A program made the position numbers and the translations under genes. Under the pieces are notes generated by a model. That model saw only the letters and a list, made by a program, of their open reading frames with translations. It did not search any database and had not been told where the DNA came from. 64,000 nt of DNA, from assembly GCF_021513155.1 (NCBI RefSeq), contig NZ_CP090983.1, positions 1,721,001-1,785,000 of the forward strand. The letters are read 5' to 3'. Source of the DNA: Jeotgalibaca sp. MA1X17-3 (GTDB lineage: Bacteria > Bacillota > Bacilli > Lactobacillales > Aerococcaceae). Every line of letters starts with the position of its first letter. Position 1 is the stretch's first letter. Positions 1 to 8,662 of this stretch are shown here, piece after piece.

Positions 1-27
1 GGAGTTGTACCAGGTGCATAAGAAGGC

Positions 28-65
28 ATAAAAAATAAGCCTACCTCAATGAAGAGAGTAGGCTT
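28..65 (-). terminator. Intrinsic terminator of the left-end two-gene unit
   Basis: An 8-bp stem (37-44 with 58-65, AAGCCTAC/GTAGGCTT) is followed in the leftward direction by a run of six U (plus-strand A30-A35). It lies directly after the stop of the gene at 73-483, so it ends transcription of the leftmost prophage unit. A rightward reading would have no U tract. Confidence 0.8.
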
Positions 66-72
66 CTGTTCG

Positions 73-483
73 TTAGACTATTGAAAAATAAGCAATAATA
101 ACTGAGACGATTGCTATACCAGTTCCGACAATCCATTTAATATTTTCTTTGCGTTCTTTCTGCAATTCTATTTTTTGTTCTAAAAATAAATTTTTCATTT
201 TTTCTTCCATTGTTTCAAACTTACCATTTAAAGTTGTTTGAAGGGTATCAATTTTACCTTCTAGAGGCTGAATCGCTACTTTAATCTTTAAATCTATTTT
301 ATCTTCTAGTCGTTCCAAGTCTTTCTCCGTTACATAAGATTGAGGCATGTTTTTTTCCTCCTCTATTTTTATAGGTTCATTTTGCGTTGCGTTTGGATTT
401 ATCGTTAACTTACTCAAAGGTCCTTGTGATGTTAAAAAATCGTTTTTAAGTATAGTTATATTTGACTCTTGATTATTCTCCAT
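73..483 (-). CDS. Coiled-coil protein with C-terminal membrane anchor (moron candidate)
   Basis: 136 residues if started at the ATG at 483, which has GGAG about 8 bases upstream and overlaps the preceding stop by 11 bases. A longer frame to 546 has no better start. The N-terminal third is polar, the middle (about residues 45-110) is charged with heptad-like spacing typical of a coiled coil, and the C-terminus is one hydrophobic segment (WIVGTGIAIVSVIIAYFSIV) preceded by basic residues. That layout resembles XhlA-type and other tail-anchored phage membrane proteins, but I do not recognise a family with certainty. It is coupled to the gene at 473-901 and shares a promoter and terminator with it. 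Function unknown; host-surface or exclusion roles are only inference from position. Confidence 0.7.
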   Translation of the reverse strand: MENNQESNITILKNDFLTSQGPLSKLTINPNATQNEPIKIEEEKNMPQSYVTEKDLERLEDKIDLKIKVAIQPLEGKIDTLQTTLNGKFETMEEKMKNLFLEQKIELQKERKENIKWIVGTGIAIVSVIIAYFSIV

Positions 484-901
484 GAGCGTAATCTCCACGT
501 AGTTCAAACTCAATGTAGGTAGAGATGCTATCGAGGCCTGTCCCATTTAAATCTTTTAGCATAAAGACCGCTCTGTACCTACCAACTTCGGTAACAGAAA
601 GAGGCATTTCTATTTGTACGGTACTTGAGGCTCTATCCTCTTTTGGTTGACGAGATAAGTTTTCTTCTTCTAATTTAAAATTTACATCACTGTTATGGAG
701 TGTTCTTCCAACCTCATTCTCCAACTTTATATTTATAGTGTATTTCTTAGAGATAAATAACTCAAATAGAACAGCTTTAAAATAAATGACATAGTTACAA
801 GGTAATTCATCAAAAGTAAAAACTACAATAGGGTTTCCAAGTGTTGCCCGTTCATTAGAAACAGGATATAAATAACTAATTTTTTCTAGAAAATCCTCCA
901 T
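473..901 (-). CDS. Hypothetical beta-rich (Ig-like) protein, moron candidate
   Basis: 142 residues, start ATG at 901 with an AGAGGTG ribosome site. The sequence alternates hydrophobic and polar residues and ends with a strand pattern (YRAVFMLKDLNG ... STYIEFELRG) typical of a small beta-sandwich. No signal peptide or membrane segment is seen. It vaguely resembles the DUF6941-type proteins found in accessory regions; I cannot confirm that. The stop overlaps the start of the membrane-anchored downstream gene, so the two probably work as a pair. A promoter candidate lies just upstream (933-961), separate from the late operon. Function unknown. Confidence 0.65.
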   Translation of the reverse strand: MEDFLEKISYLYPVSNERATLGNPIVVFTFDELPCNYVIYFKAVLFELFISKKYTINIKLENEVGRTLHNSDVNFKLEEENLSRQPKEDRASSTVQIEMPLSVTEVGRYRAVFMLKDLNGTGLDSISTYIEFELRGDYAHGE

Positions 902-932
902 AAACTACACCTCTTCGAAATTCATTACCTTC

Positions 933-961
933 ATTATGCATGAAAAAAACGAAAAGGTGAA
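933..961 (-). promoter_or_regulatory. Candidate sigma-A promoter of the left-end unit
   Basis: Reading leftward, TTCACC (961-956) is separated by exactly 17 bases from CATAAT (938-933), 4/6 and 5/6 matches to the vegetative hexamers. The gene start at 901 follows about 30 bases later. An own promoter downstream of the amidase would let the unit be expressed in the lysogen. Confidence 0.5.
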
Positions 962-1004
962 CTATTAAAAAGTTTGCCCTCCACTAATAGAGTAGAATTT
1001 TACT

Positions 1005-1841
1005 TTATTTCTTTTCTTGGTAAATTTCATTGGAACGAATGGAAAGGAAGTTGTTACTGTGTATATACCCTTCGTATTTTGTACCCTTGTCGATTAATAG
1101 CCACACACTATTTCCTTCTTTATCGTGTTCTCCGTATGCATAGAAGGAAGCCTTAATGGAACTTTTCTTCGATTTTGTATTTACATACTCCCCATCAAAG
1201 TTTGGTATTTTGTATACATTTGCATTTCTAAAGTTCGATAACATGATCATTCTTTCTTCGACCTCCACTTTCACCGGTTTTTTATTTTCATTTAGATTGA
1301 TTTCTTCCACTGTTTTCCCTAAAGACATATAATGTTTCACTTTGGCGATAAAGTAGTCTTTGACGCTATTGACGGAGCGTCCGTGTAATTTCCATGAACG
1401 GTGTGGGCAACTGGTATCAGCAAACTCTTTATGTAATCTGATTGTTTGACGATTCGGTTTCAATCCATAGAAATGGAAATCCTCTGCAACTTGTTTCAAT
1501 ACTGCATTTTCATTCAAGATAAACGTTGCATCATCTACTTTCACATACTGTTCATCATAGGACTCACATACTTCATATCCCAATGCCCACGTATTCCCTG
1601 TTGCATTTCCAGCATGATAGGCACGCATGAATGTATCTTCACATCGGAGCATGGCATGTCTATTTCCATAATAATGTGCAAATCCTAATTCAGAATCGCC
1701 ACGATCATACCTACGCTGCAACCATTCCGCATATGCTTCTGGTGTCATGGCTCCATAATCGTTATGGATAATTGCCATCGTCGGATTTGCTCCTCTTGCT
1801 CCTGCAATTCCTTTAAAGATACTCTTATTGATAGTTTCCAT
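1005..1841 (-). CDS. Phage endolysin: N-acetylmuramoyl-L-alanine amidase
   Basis: 278 residues. It cleaves the amide between MurNAc and L-alanine of peptidoglycan at the end of the lytic cycle. The N-terminal domain (about residues 15-170) is of the Amidase_2/PGRP zinc type: a zinc ligand His in AIIHND (residue 26), YHAGNA in the middle and the C-terminal metal motif SCPHRSW. A linker of about 30 residues leads to a C-terminal domain (about 200-270) with SH3-like character that probably binds the wall. There is no signal peptide, as expected for a holin-dependent lysin. It follows the holin by 4 bases and is the last gene of the late operon. Confidence 0.93.
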   Translation of the reverse strand: METINKSIFKGIAGARGANPTMAIIHNDYGAMTPEAYAEWLQRRYDRGDSELGFAHYYGNRHAMLRCEDTFMRAYHAGNATGNTWALGYEVCESYDEQYVKVDDATFILNENAVLKQVAEDFHFYGLKPNRQTIRLHKEFADTSCPHRSWKLHGRSVNSVKDYFIAKVKHYMSLGKTVEEINLNENKKPVKVEVEERMIMLSNFRNANVYKIPNFDGEYVNTKSKKSSIKASFYAYGEHDKEGNSVWLLIDKGTKYEGYIHSNNFLSIRSNEIYQEKK

Positions 1842-1845
1842 TTAC

Positions 1846-2109
1846 CTATTCCCCTTTCGTCTGCTTAACAGATTCGAACGCTCCAACACTTGCGAAACCA
1901 CTTAATATACCCATTAAAACACTCTCAACAAGTGGGTAATCTCTCAAGTAAGCAACTGCTCCAAAGAGTGCCACACCTACCAAAATAGCTGTTAAAATAA
2001 CCTCTATCTTCTCAATGCCTGTATTTTCTTTAATCTTATTGGTTATTCCACTAACAATTGGTGCAGATGCCAGTGCCACTATTACCATTTGCATAATTTC
2101 ATTTTCCAT
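1846..2109 (-). CDS. Phage holin
   Basis: 87 residues from the ATG at 2109; the upstream in-frame ATG at 2118 directly abuts the AAAGG ribosome site, so the second ATG is preferred. Two hydrophobic segments (about residues 6-22 and 36-55) are separated by a charged turn (NKIKENTGIEKIE), and a third weakly hydrophobic stretch precedes a polar tail. This is the layout of small Gram-positive phage holins that form the membrane lesion releasing the endolysin. It sits between a small membrane protein and the amidase, the standard lysis order. The exact holin family is uncertain. Confidence 0.8.
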   Translation of the reverse strand: MENEIMQMVIVALASAPIVSGITNKIKENTGIEKIEVILTAILVGVALFGAVAYLRDYPLVESVLMGILSGFASVGAFESVKQTKGE

Positions 2110-2443
2110 TTCTTCCATCCTTTCGCCAATCTTCTAAAACAGTGATTCTGATTTCATGGTTATCTACAATATCTTCTTGCACATCTATCTTTCCATGAAT
2201 AATTTTCCTATCTGCTTGACTATCTTCCAATAGATGATTTAATCGGTCAATAGCAGTAGTGAGTGGTGTAATACTATCTTGCATATTTCGATTGTTTTCA
2301 TTTTGCATTTTTTGTGCAATGCTATTGTACGGATCAGTTATATACTTTTTATAAAAACCAATAATCAATCGTACTACTCCAGTAGCAGCACTTGACACTG
2401 CTCCTAGTTTTAATATGAAGTCTACCCAATCGACATCTGGCAT
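2099..2443 (-). CDS. Small membrane-anchored coiled-coil phage protein in the lysis cassette
   Basis: 114 residues. One hydrophobic segment (about residues 8-30, including AATGVVRLIIGFY) is followed by a long polar helix (about 45-105) with heptad-like spacing. Proteins of this kind are common just upstream of holins in low-GC Gram-positive phages and may assist the holin or close the tail module. No specific function can be read from the sequence. Its 3' end overlaps the holin start, so the two are translationally coupled. Confidence 0.7.
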   Translation of the reverse strand: MPDVDWVDFILKLGAVSSAATGVVRLIIGFYKKYITDPYNSIAQKMQNENNRNMQDSITPLTTAIDRLNHLLEDSQADRKIIHGKIDVQEDIVDNHEIRITVLEDWRKDGRNGK

Positions 2444-2463
2444 GGTTCACGTCCTTTCTAAAA

Positions 2464-2495
2464 AAGTAAAAGCACCCTGTTGAAAGAGTGCTTTA
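2464..2495 (-). terminator. Terminator-like hairpin between tail and lysis modules
   Basis: The stem AAAGCAC/GTGCTTT (2470-2476 with 2489-2495) is followed leftward by TACTTTTTTT. It lies in the 57-base gap between the small gene ending at 2501 and the lysis cassette, inside what is otherwise a single leftward operon. It may lower transcription into the lysis genes unless antiterminated. Confidence 0.55.
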
Positions 2496-2500
2496 TTTTG

Positions 2501-2767
2501 TTATTCGACTACGGTGCGTGTGATTTCTTCTTTCACAACGGAATATGTGAATGGTTTTCCAAAAATAACCGCCATTTGATTCTGCAAGCTAGCCACACCT
2601 TGTACCATCTCTAGTTCATCAAATTTAGTAGCTTGGTTCACGTTTTCTACGGTTGTTAGACTGTTATTGTATTCATTGTAGAATACCGCTTGTTTCCGTT
2701 CTTCTTCGCCACCTGTGTTCGCTTGTACCAAAATGTATTTTACTTGTACTCCTGTTAGTTCGTTCAT
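2501..2767 (-). CDS. Small conserved phage protein downstream of the tail genes
   Basis: 88 residues from the ATG at 2767, which has GAGGAGG 7 bases upstream and starts 2 bases after the preceding stop. A longer frame to 2887 lies wholly inside the neighbouring gene and is rejected. No membrane segment or motif is seen. Small genes at this place, between the baseplate/spike genes and the lysis cassette, are common in siphophages and usually uncharacterised (compare DUF1366- or XkdX-like proteins, not established here). Confidence 0.7.
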   Translation of the reverse strand: MNELTGVQVKYILVQANTGGEEERKQAVFYNEYNNSLTTVENVNQATKFDELEMVQGVASLQNQMAVIFGKPFTYSVVKEEITRTVVE

Positions 2768-2768
2768 A

Positions 2769-3206
2769 TTATAATTCCTCCTCAGTTTGTGTTTGTGCAT
2801 TTTCCCAGATATCCAATAAGCGATCATATCGGTTCGCTTCAATACCCGATAACTCCATATCAAAATCTTCTGAATCAAGATGTTCAAACAGTGGTTGAAA
2901 GTTTGAAGAATATTCTCCTGTTTCGATTGCCACTTCTTCTGCGAATAACTCTTGAACCTGCTCGTTTAGTGCTTCCATATCAAAAACCTTGTACTGTTCA
3001 TTCTCAATAATCGGTTCGCCTTGTTCGTCCTTTTCGGAATGTTCTTTTACGAGTTCCACTCGTTCTTCTTCTAACTCTTGTGTGATGGTTGATAGATTTT
3101 TAATCAACTTGTTTCTCAATCGACTAATCTTGTTTTTTAAAACCAATCCTTGTAAAAATTCCACCAGTGGTTTGGCTTCTTGTTTTTGTAACACCATTTT
3201 TTTCAT
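2769..3206 (-). CDS. DUF1617-like phage tail-region protein
   Basis: 145 residues, highly charged and predicted helical. It starts 4 bases inside the end of the tail spike gene (overlap 3203-3206), so it is translationally coupled to it. Length, composition and position fit the DUF1617 family, which is found directly after spike/baseplate genes in Listeria, Lactococcus and Enterococcus phages and has no established biochemical function. The family assignment rests on overall pattern, not on a single diagnostic motif. Confidence 0.65.
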   Translation of the reverse strand: MKKMVLQKQEAKPLVEFLQGLVLKNKISRLRNKLIKNLSTITQELEEERVELVKEHSEKDEQGEPIIENEQYKVFDMEALNEQVQELFAEEVAIETGEYSSNFQPLFEHLDSEDFDMELSGIEANRYDRLLDIWENAQTQTEEEL

Positions 3207-6200
3207 GCGACTAACTCCTCCAGTTCTGTTATTCGTTTCTTCAAGTTTTTAATTTCTAGTTCGTGTTGGTTGACGAATGTGTGAACACAATTCACTTTGG
3301 AATCTAGTTCCTGTATTCCTAATGTATTTAACATTCTATGTTTCATACCATCAAGACCGTAATAGCCATCTTCCCCCACAACCGCTAGGAATGGACTATC
3401 TTGTGCAATTAGTCCGAGTTGAACCCCACCTACTCCATTTTTCCATGTGAAGTCTACAAGGGTTAGTTTGTTAATTTCTTTTAACCCTTGTGTCGTGGTT
3501 GTTTGTAGTATATTCTTCCATCTTCTATCAGACGATTCAGTTACCTTGTACCCTGGCATCATTTCAATGTTTCCATAACTTCTCGTATTGGCATATCCGA
3601 CTTGTAGCGTTTTATAAATATTACCAGTTGATGGGTTGGATGCACCCAATGACAGCCTTCCATAAGTCGACCAAACAGAATTTTCATAACCTGAAACATC
3701 CTGAACATCCGTAATTGCCTTTCCATTCATTGATAAATCTTTGTGAACTTTCACATACCCTAAACTTTCGTCACCCTGTGTTGTCCCTTTATACTCTAGC
3801 GAGATATAAGGGTTAACAGAGGCGTTAGGGTTTGAGATTAAATAGTCGCTAAATCGTCCAATGAATAGTTTCTCCGCCCTTGCTACCGCTATCGATCCAC
3901 GTTGTTTTCCTTCCCCAACGATTGGATGAGCGCCAACGTTTAGCGTGGCAACTCCATCTGTATCACGGAAGTACAGTCGTCCGTTACGCATATAACTTTG
4001 AGAACCATCCATCCCTCCAGCACGACTGATAAACTCACCACCAGAAGTCATGCTTGCAGTAATTCCACTTGAATCTGTGGCAGTAATACCAGTGCTATCA
4101 ATTTGAACTTGTGTGGAAATACCGTTCCAACTTGATTTCACAAAATCAGAAGTGTTTCCGACTAGCTTGCTTACATTCAAGTTAATAATATTCACGTTTG
4201 AAGCGTTCAACGTTCCTGTTGTAATCCTATCAGCGCTAATATCAATCGCCTTTATACTGTTGATGAAAGCAGTCTTAGCAGTCAATTGTTCTACCAATGC
4301 AGTAGTTGCGAACAAATTATCAATCATGGCGCTATCTGCTTTCACATGAGTTGACGTGACACTGTTGGTTACTAGCACCTGAGAACGAATAGACGTGATA
4401 TTTGCAGTGATTGCAGAAAGTGTGTTCACGTTCAATTTGTTCACATACGCATTGGTCATCTGGACATCACCATCGAGAATAATTTTCTTCCCTTGGACCA
4501 ATGCGCCTTCTTCTGACAAGTTTATTTGAGCGATCAGTGTATTTTTATCCGCCACATCTTCAGGAGCCGGTGTCCATTCGGTCCATGTGTCGTTGTTTTC
4601 TACTTTCACATTCCCTCGTAATAATCGTGATACCCGAATGTGCGTGACACCTGACGGTACTACTAATTTTCCAACGCTCTTTGAGATTAATTTCCTTTCG
4701 ATAAATACTACCGAAGTTGATAAATCGTACAAACCTACTCGGAATGTGTCTAGCGAACCTTCATGATCTTTGAAACAAACCGTTTCGCCAGCGTACACTC
4801 GAATATAGTGAGATGTTCCGTAACCAGTAAATGCAGATAATGTTCCATCTGAGCTTAGAACAAAGTCTTTTGTTTCGGTTGATGTTATATATAAGTTCCG
4901 TTTATCCAAAGAGTTGATTCGCAAGTTAAAGCTATTCGCGGTTTGTGTGAAGCGAGTTTCCATTTGTTCGCTTGTAACCTTATTTTGAATGGCGTTCGCT
5001 AATTGTGTAACCTGTGATTGTTCTGCCTTGTTTGCAACTGTTGTCTGCATTCCGTCAATCGTTGCAACTATGGTTGTATATTTGTCTAATGTCGTAACGT
5101 CTTCAGGAGCAGGTGTCCATTCGGATAATACCGAGCTTCTCTCTACTTTTACTTTACTTCCTGATTGTTTACTTACTCGAATATGTGTAACATCACTAGG
5201 AATAACCAGTTTCCCATCGTTTACAGAAACTCCCACTCGCCTTTTGAAGTCGGTTGATGTGTTTAAATCATACTGGCTAACCCTAAACGTATCTAGCGAA
5301 CCACTATGCACTTGAAAGGTGTATGTTTCACCAGCATAAACTCGGATGAAGTTAGATGTACTGTAAAAACTATTTAATTCTGTACCACCTGTTGAATCTA
5401 ACACACGTCCAACTTGTTCCGTAGAATCAACGTACAAGTTTCGAGCGTCCAAACTGTCCACTTTAGAACTTAGTTGTGTAATGGATGTGGTAAAACCGTT
5501 AGCTGTTTGCGTAAGTTTCGTTTCATTGACATACTGTTTTCCTGTGAGTATATCCTCCACATCCACTGAGCTAACTTTAGATGTTATGGCGTTTGTGTTT
5601 AGTAAAATTTGAGCAGCGTTTGTGGAAACTTTTTTGTCTACTGTGTTCACGCTTGTTTGACTTGCTTTTAATGCAATAGCATCCGACTGAACATTGAGCG
5701 TTGCCGTGTTTGAATCTACTTTTCCGTTCAAAAGGTCTACAAAAGATTGGCTTGCTTTTAATTTAATTGCACTTGCATTGGTGCTGATAGAAGTTTTATT
5801 TGTCGCCACCGTGCCACTCAACGTGTCCACTTCTGTTTGGTTAGCTTTTAATGCAATTTGATTCTTATTTTGCGTTATGGAAGTATCGTGTGTACTAACA
5901 CGACTATTTAATGTATCAAAAACAGATTGGCTAACTTTTTGGGCAAGTTCTCCATTGATATTTGTGATACTCACCTTGATATCTTCGGGAGCTTGTGTGT
6001 AGCCAGATGGAACTGTGCCTTTTTCAATCTTTGATGGTCCTTTTGACGATATGCTTGCTCGAATATGAGAAACACCTGACGGTACTGTATACGTCCCACC
6101 GTCTTTACTAATGGAAACCCTCTCGATAAAGTCGCTTGTGTACGCATCGTATGAGGATATTCTAAACGCATCAAGCACTCCGCTATAATCTTGGAACACA

Positions 6201-7951
6201 TACGTTTCCCCAGCGTACACTCGAATGTAGTCAGATGTGTTATAAAAGTCATTCGTGACTAAAATACCCTCAACGTTTATAACACGATTCTTTAACTCGG
6301 TAGATTCAAGATACAAGTTTCTTCCATCTAGGCTTTCAAAACTTTTCAACGCTAGTTGTGCATTGGTAATCGCTCTATTTGCATCCCCTTGTGCTGCTTC
6401 CGTTCCTAAAAAGGCGCTTTCCGCTTGGCTTAGAGCTTGTGTCGCCTTCGTGCTATTCTCTTTTACGCTAACAAGACCTTCTGTCAAGTCTTTGAAACCA
6501 GAACTCGTGATTGCATTTTCGATTTCTGCCTGTGTTTCGTCCGCCTTTTTAGATATACCGTTAATTTCTTCTTGTTGTGCGTTCAGACTGCCTTCAAAAA
6601 TCACTTTTTGTTCAGAAACCAATCGTTCGGCTTCCAGGACTGCGTCATCATGTGCTTTGATGGCGTCCTGTTTCGCTTGGTCGGCGGTTGCTTGGGCTTG
6701 TTCCACTTCTTGCTTACTTGCAAACCTAATCGGAATCCATTCGCCGTCTTGATAAATTCTTAATTCAATTTCATTTGGACGTTCCCATTCGAAGTAAAAC
6801 CATTGATCTCCATTAATAGGATTTGGTACTGGATGTGGTCCCCAAGCGTTCCGATTTTTCCCGTTTGCAGCCATTCCAACATATGCGATATTATTTTTTA
6901 TTTGTTCCAATTCTTTGTCAGTCGTATCAATAATGCTTCCTGTAATGGTATTGAGAAAGGAATCTTTCCAGTCACCTAAAGTAACACTGTAATAGGTAGC
7001 CCTTATTGGATCATAATCATATCCTACACAACGAATAATCTCGTCTACATCATGGACTAAATATTTAAGGACTAAATCATCCCCATAATTTATTTCAGTG
7101 CCATCAATGATATTAGTCGAGACCCTTATCGTTCGTTTTGGCTTATCAATGTTTTGAGTGTTGTATTTTAATTTCACCCAATCAATTAATTCAGCTTCTG
7201 TATGACAGTCGTTGTTCATATAAGATTTTTCATAAACTTGTGCGTACTCGTCAAGCAACGGACTATCTACAGTTACGGAAATAGTGGTATCCTCTTCTCT
7301 ACCTTCGGCACGAAATGTACTCGTAGCATGAATTCGAGTAGCCATTCCTCTCATAGTGGATTCATCTTCAAATTCAGAAATGTTTTTCTTTTCATACAAA
7401 AGTGCATCAGTTTTTTCTCCCAATCGCTTAATCATCCGAATGTCAAACCCGTTTAACATTAGTTCGCTATCCCAACGTTTAGTAATACGATTTAGAATTT
7501 CCAAAGCATTATGATTGAGAGTATTATCATCTTCATCATTCGTAGAAAAATCATGCAGTTCTGTTACAGGGGAATCTAATGTAAAGGTACCAAGTGAAGA
7601 TTTAAATGAATTTTGAAAACTTTGAATAACTTGTTTCCCATTTGCTTTTTTTAGCTTAAAAGGGTTCACTTGCTTATTGTCAAAGTCATACATCAGTTGT
7701 ACGGCCATGATTTCCAAGTATGTATCTCGTTTCCAGGTATCATATACACGGAATTGATTTCGTCCTTCAGGAGTTAAAGCACTTATAATCATTTCTTTGT
7801 GTATCGTTTTATATTGTTCCTCTTTATCAAGAAGAAGTTTAAAAGATAAATAAAAACCTTCGTATCGTACGACATGTTCATCATAAGAATGACGAATAGG
7901 ATCACCATTAGTTGTAAAATCAGAAGCATGTTTGCCATAAAGATAGAGCAA
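3203..7951 (-). CDS. Tail spike / tail-associated protein with S74 chaperone domain
   Basis: 1,582 residues, starting with TTG at 7951 four bases before the end of dit. Residues 1 to about 380 fit the Prophage_tail (Tal/gp18) hub domain that docks on Dit and closes the tail tube. Then comes a helical linker (about 400-530), three copies of a 120-residue module (see the repeat entry) separated by coiled-coil segments with repeated KAS/KAN-x-T/S-x-V units, and a beta-rich shaft (about 1150-1450) with ends such as NLNVSKLVGNTS. The last 110 residues carry SDRRWKN and LIAQD, matching the Peptidase_S74 intramolecular chaperone, which trimerises the spike and cuts itself off at the Ser of SDRR. The module copies probably bind host surface glycans. 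Role: host recognition and adsorption. Confidence 0.9.
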   Translation of the reverse strand: MLYLYGKHASDFTTNGDPIRHSYDEHVVRYEGFYLSFKLLLDKEEQYKTIHKEMIISALTPEGRNQFRVYDTWKRDTYLEIMAVQLMYDFDNKQVNPFKLKKANGKQVIQSFQNSFKSSLGTFTLDSPVTELHDFSTNDEDDNTLNHNALEILNRITKRWDSELMLNGFDIRMIKRLGEKTDALLYEKKNISEFEDESTMRGMATRIHATSTFRAEGREEDTTISVTVDSPLLDEYAQVYEKSYMNNDCHTEAELIDWVKLKYNTQNIDKPKRTIRVSTNIIDGTEINYGDDLVLKYLVHDVDEIIRCVGYDYDPIRATYYSVTLGDWKDSFLNTITGSIIDTTDKELEQIKNNIAYVGMAANGKNRNAWGPHPVPNPINGDQWFYFEWERPNEIELRIYQDGEWIPIRFASKQEVEQAQATADQAKQDAIKAHDDAVLEAERLVSEQKVIFEGSLNAQQEEINGISKKADETQAEIENAITSSGFKDLTEGLVSVKENSTKATQALSQAESAFLGTEAAQGDANRAITNAQLALKSFESLDGRNLYLESTELKNRVINVEGILVTNDFYNTSDYIRVYAGETYVFQDYSGVLDAFRISSYDAYTSDFIERVSISKDGGTYTVPSGVSHIRASISSKGPSKIEKGTVPSGYTQAPEDIKVSITNINGELAQKVSQSVFDTLNSRVSTHDTSITQNKNQIALKANQTEVDTLSGTVATNKTSISTNASAIKLKASQSFVDLLNGKVDSNTATLNVQSDAIALKASQTSVNTVDKKVSTNAAQILLNTNAITSKVSSVDVEDILTGKQYVNETKLTQTANGFTTSITQLSSKVDSLDARNLYVDSTEQVGRVLDSTGGTELNSFYSTSNFIRVYAGETYTFQVHSGSLDTFRVSQYDLNTSTDFKRRVGVSVNDGKLVIPSDVTHIRVSKQSGSKVKVERSSVLSEWTPAPEDVTTLDKYTTIVATIDGMQTTVANKAEQSQVTQLANAIQNKVTSEQMETRFTQTANSFNLRINSLDKRNLYITSTETKDFVLSSDGTLSAFTGYGTSHYIRVYAGETVCFKDHEGSLDTFRVGLYDLSTSVVFIERKLISKSVGKLVVPSGVTHIRVSRLLRGNVKVENNDTWTEWTPAPEDVADKNTLIAQINLSEEGALVQGKKIILDGDVQMTNAYVNKLNVNTLSAITANITSIRSQVLVTNSVTSTHVKADSAMIDNLFATTALVEQLTAKTAFINSIKAIDISADRITTGTLNASNVNIINLNVSKLVGNTSDFVKSSWNGISTQVQIDSTGITATDSSGITASMTSGGEFISRAGGMDGSQSYMRNGRLYFRDTDGVATLNVGAHPIVGEGKQRGSIAVARAEKLFIGRFSDYLISNPNASVNPYISLEYKGTTQGDESLGYVKVHKDLSMNGKAITDVQDVSGYENSVWSTYGRLSLGASNPSTGNIYKTLQVGYANTRSYGNIEMMPGYKVTESSDRRWKNILQTTTTQGLKEINKLTLVDFTWKNGVGGVQLGLIAQDSPFLAVVGEDGYYGLDGMKHRMLNTLGIQELDSKVNCVHTFVNQHELEIKNLKKRITELEELVA
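4550..6337 (-). repeat. Three copies of a ~120-residue module in the tail spike
   Basis: The copies are at about 5968-6337, 5095-5455 and 4550-4910 (spike residues about 538-661, 833-952 and 1014-1134). Shared landmarks are NLY near the start, YIRVYAGET or FIRVYAGET, LDxFR, VPSxVxHIR and APED at the end. They are diverged at the DNA level, so this is an old duplication. Each is preceded by a coiled-coil segment. The fold is probably a beta-sandwich carbohydrate-binding domain (inference). Confidence 0.85.
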
Positions 7952-8662
7952 TCAAGACCACCCCCAACGGTTGAGAATTTGAATGTTTGTTATACCAGGA
8001 CTTTTTGAAACAGCATGTTCTCCCGGAACAACTTCAAAAAAAGGACCGCGCACCTGACTATTAATACTTTTGCCAGCTCCCGTTTGAACATCTTGTAAAC
8101 CGTGTTTACATTCTACTGTTACAGTTCCCATGATCCCTTTTGTGAAGGTCATTTTTTGATTACCAATCTGAACGAATAAACTAGAATTAGCATTTCCAGT
8201 GAGTGTCAGTTTTGGATACATGGGAGCATTTGTATGATTAACGATACTGTTACCTAATACACCTGTTGTTTCAGATTCATATTCAAACGGTTCACATGTA
8301 AAGGTTACAGTGACCGTGTATCCATTAAATTCATCCAATGGTTCAGAATCGAATAAGGCATTTACGAATATATAACGAATATCTGGATCATCAGAAGGAG
8401 TAAACCATCCCGTATAACCAATAAACGCTTTGAGTTTACGTACGTCATTCTTTGTCGCTTCGTGTAAATAGAAACGATATGCTTTTGTGACAGCTTTCCA
8501 TGCTTCCACGGTTTGAATGGCTACCCCGTTCGCCATTTCCAAATCGTAATATTTGTTCTTCTTTTCCGCACGAGTAGGTGCTGAGTTTTCTTCTACACCA
8601 CAAAAAAATGGAAGGTCACCTGTAGACCGTCCATTAATTATTAGTTCATTATATTTAGGCAT
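7952..8662 (-). CDS. Distal tail protein (Dit)
   Basis: 236 residues. Dit forms the hexameric ring joining the tail tube to the Tal hub. Support comes from its place between the tape measure and the Prophage_tail protein, its usual length of about 230-260, an N-terminal half with the Dit-type pattern (ELIINGRSTGDL and a VEAW helix), and a C-terminal beta-sandwich (YPKLTLTGN ... FTKGIMGTVTVECKHG). It overlaps the tape measure end by 8 bases and abuts the spike start. Confidence 0.88.
   Translation of the reverse strand: MPKYNELIINGRSTGDLPFFCGVEENSAPTRAEKKNKYYDLEMANGVAIQTVEAWKAVTKAYRFYLHEATKNDVRKLKAFIGYTGWFTPSDDPDIRYIFVNALFDSEPLDEFNGYTVTVTFTCEPFEYESETTGVLGNSIVNHTNAPMYPKLTLTGNANSSLFVQIGNQKMTFTKGIMGTVTVECKHGLQDVQTGAGKSINSQVRGPFFEVVPGEHAVSKSPGITNIQILNRWGWS

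Noticed and set aside
1..21. Possible end of a rightward gene (GVVPGA then TAA)
   Set aside because: Only six codons are visible, with no way to tell coding from chance.
974..1156. Rightward open frame over the amidase 3' end
   Set aside because: It is antisense to a clear amidase, has no ribosome site and no coherent protein character.
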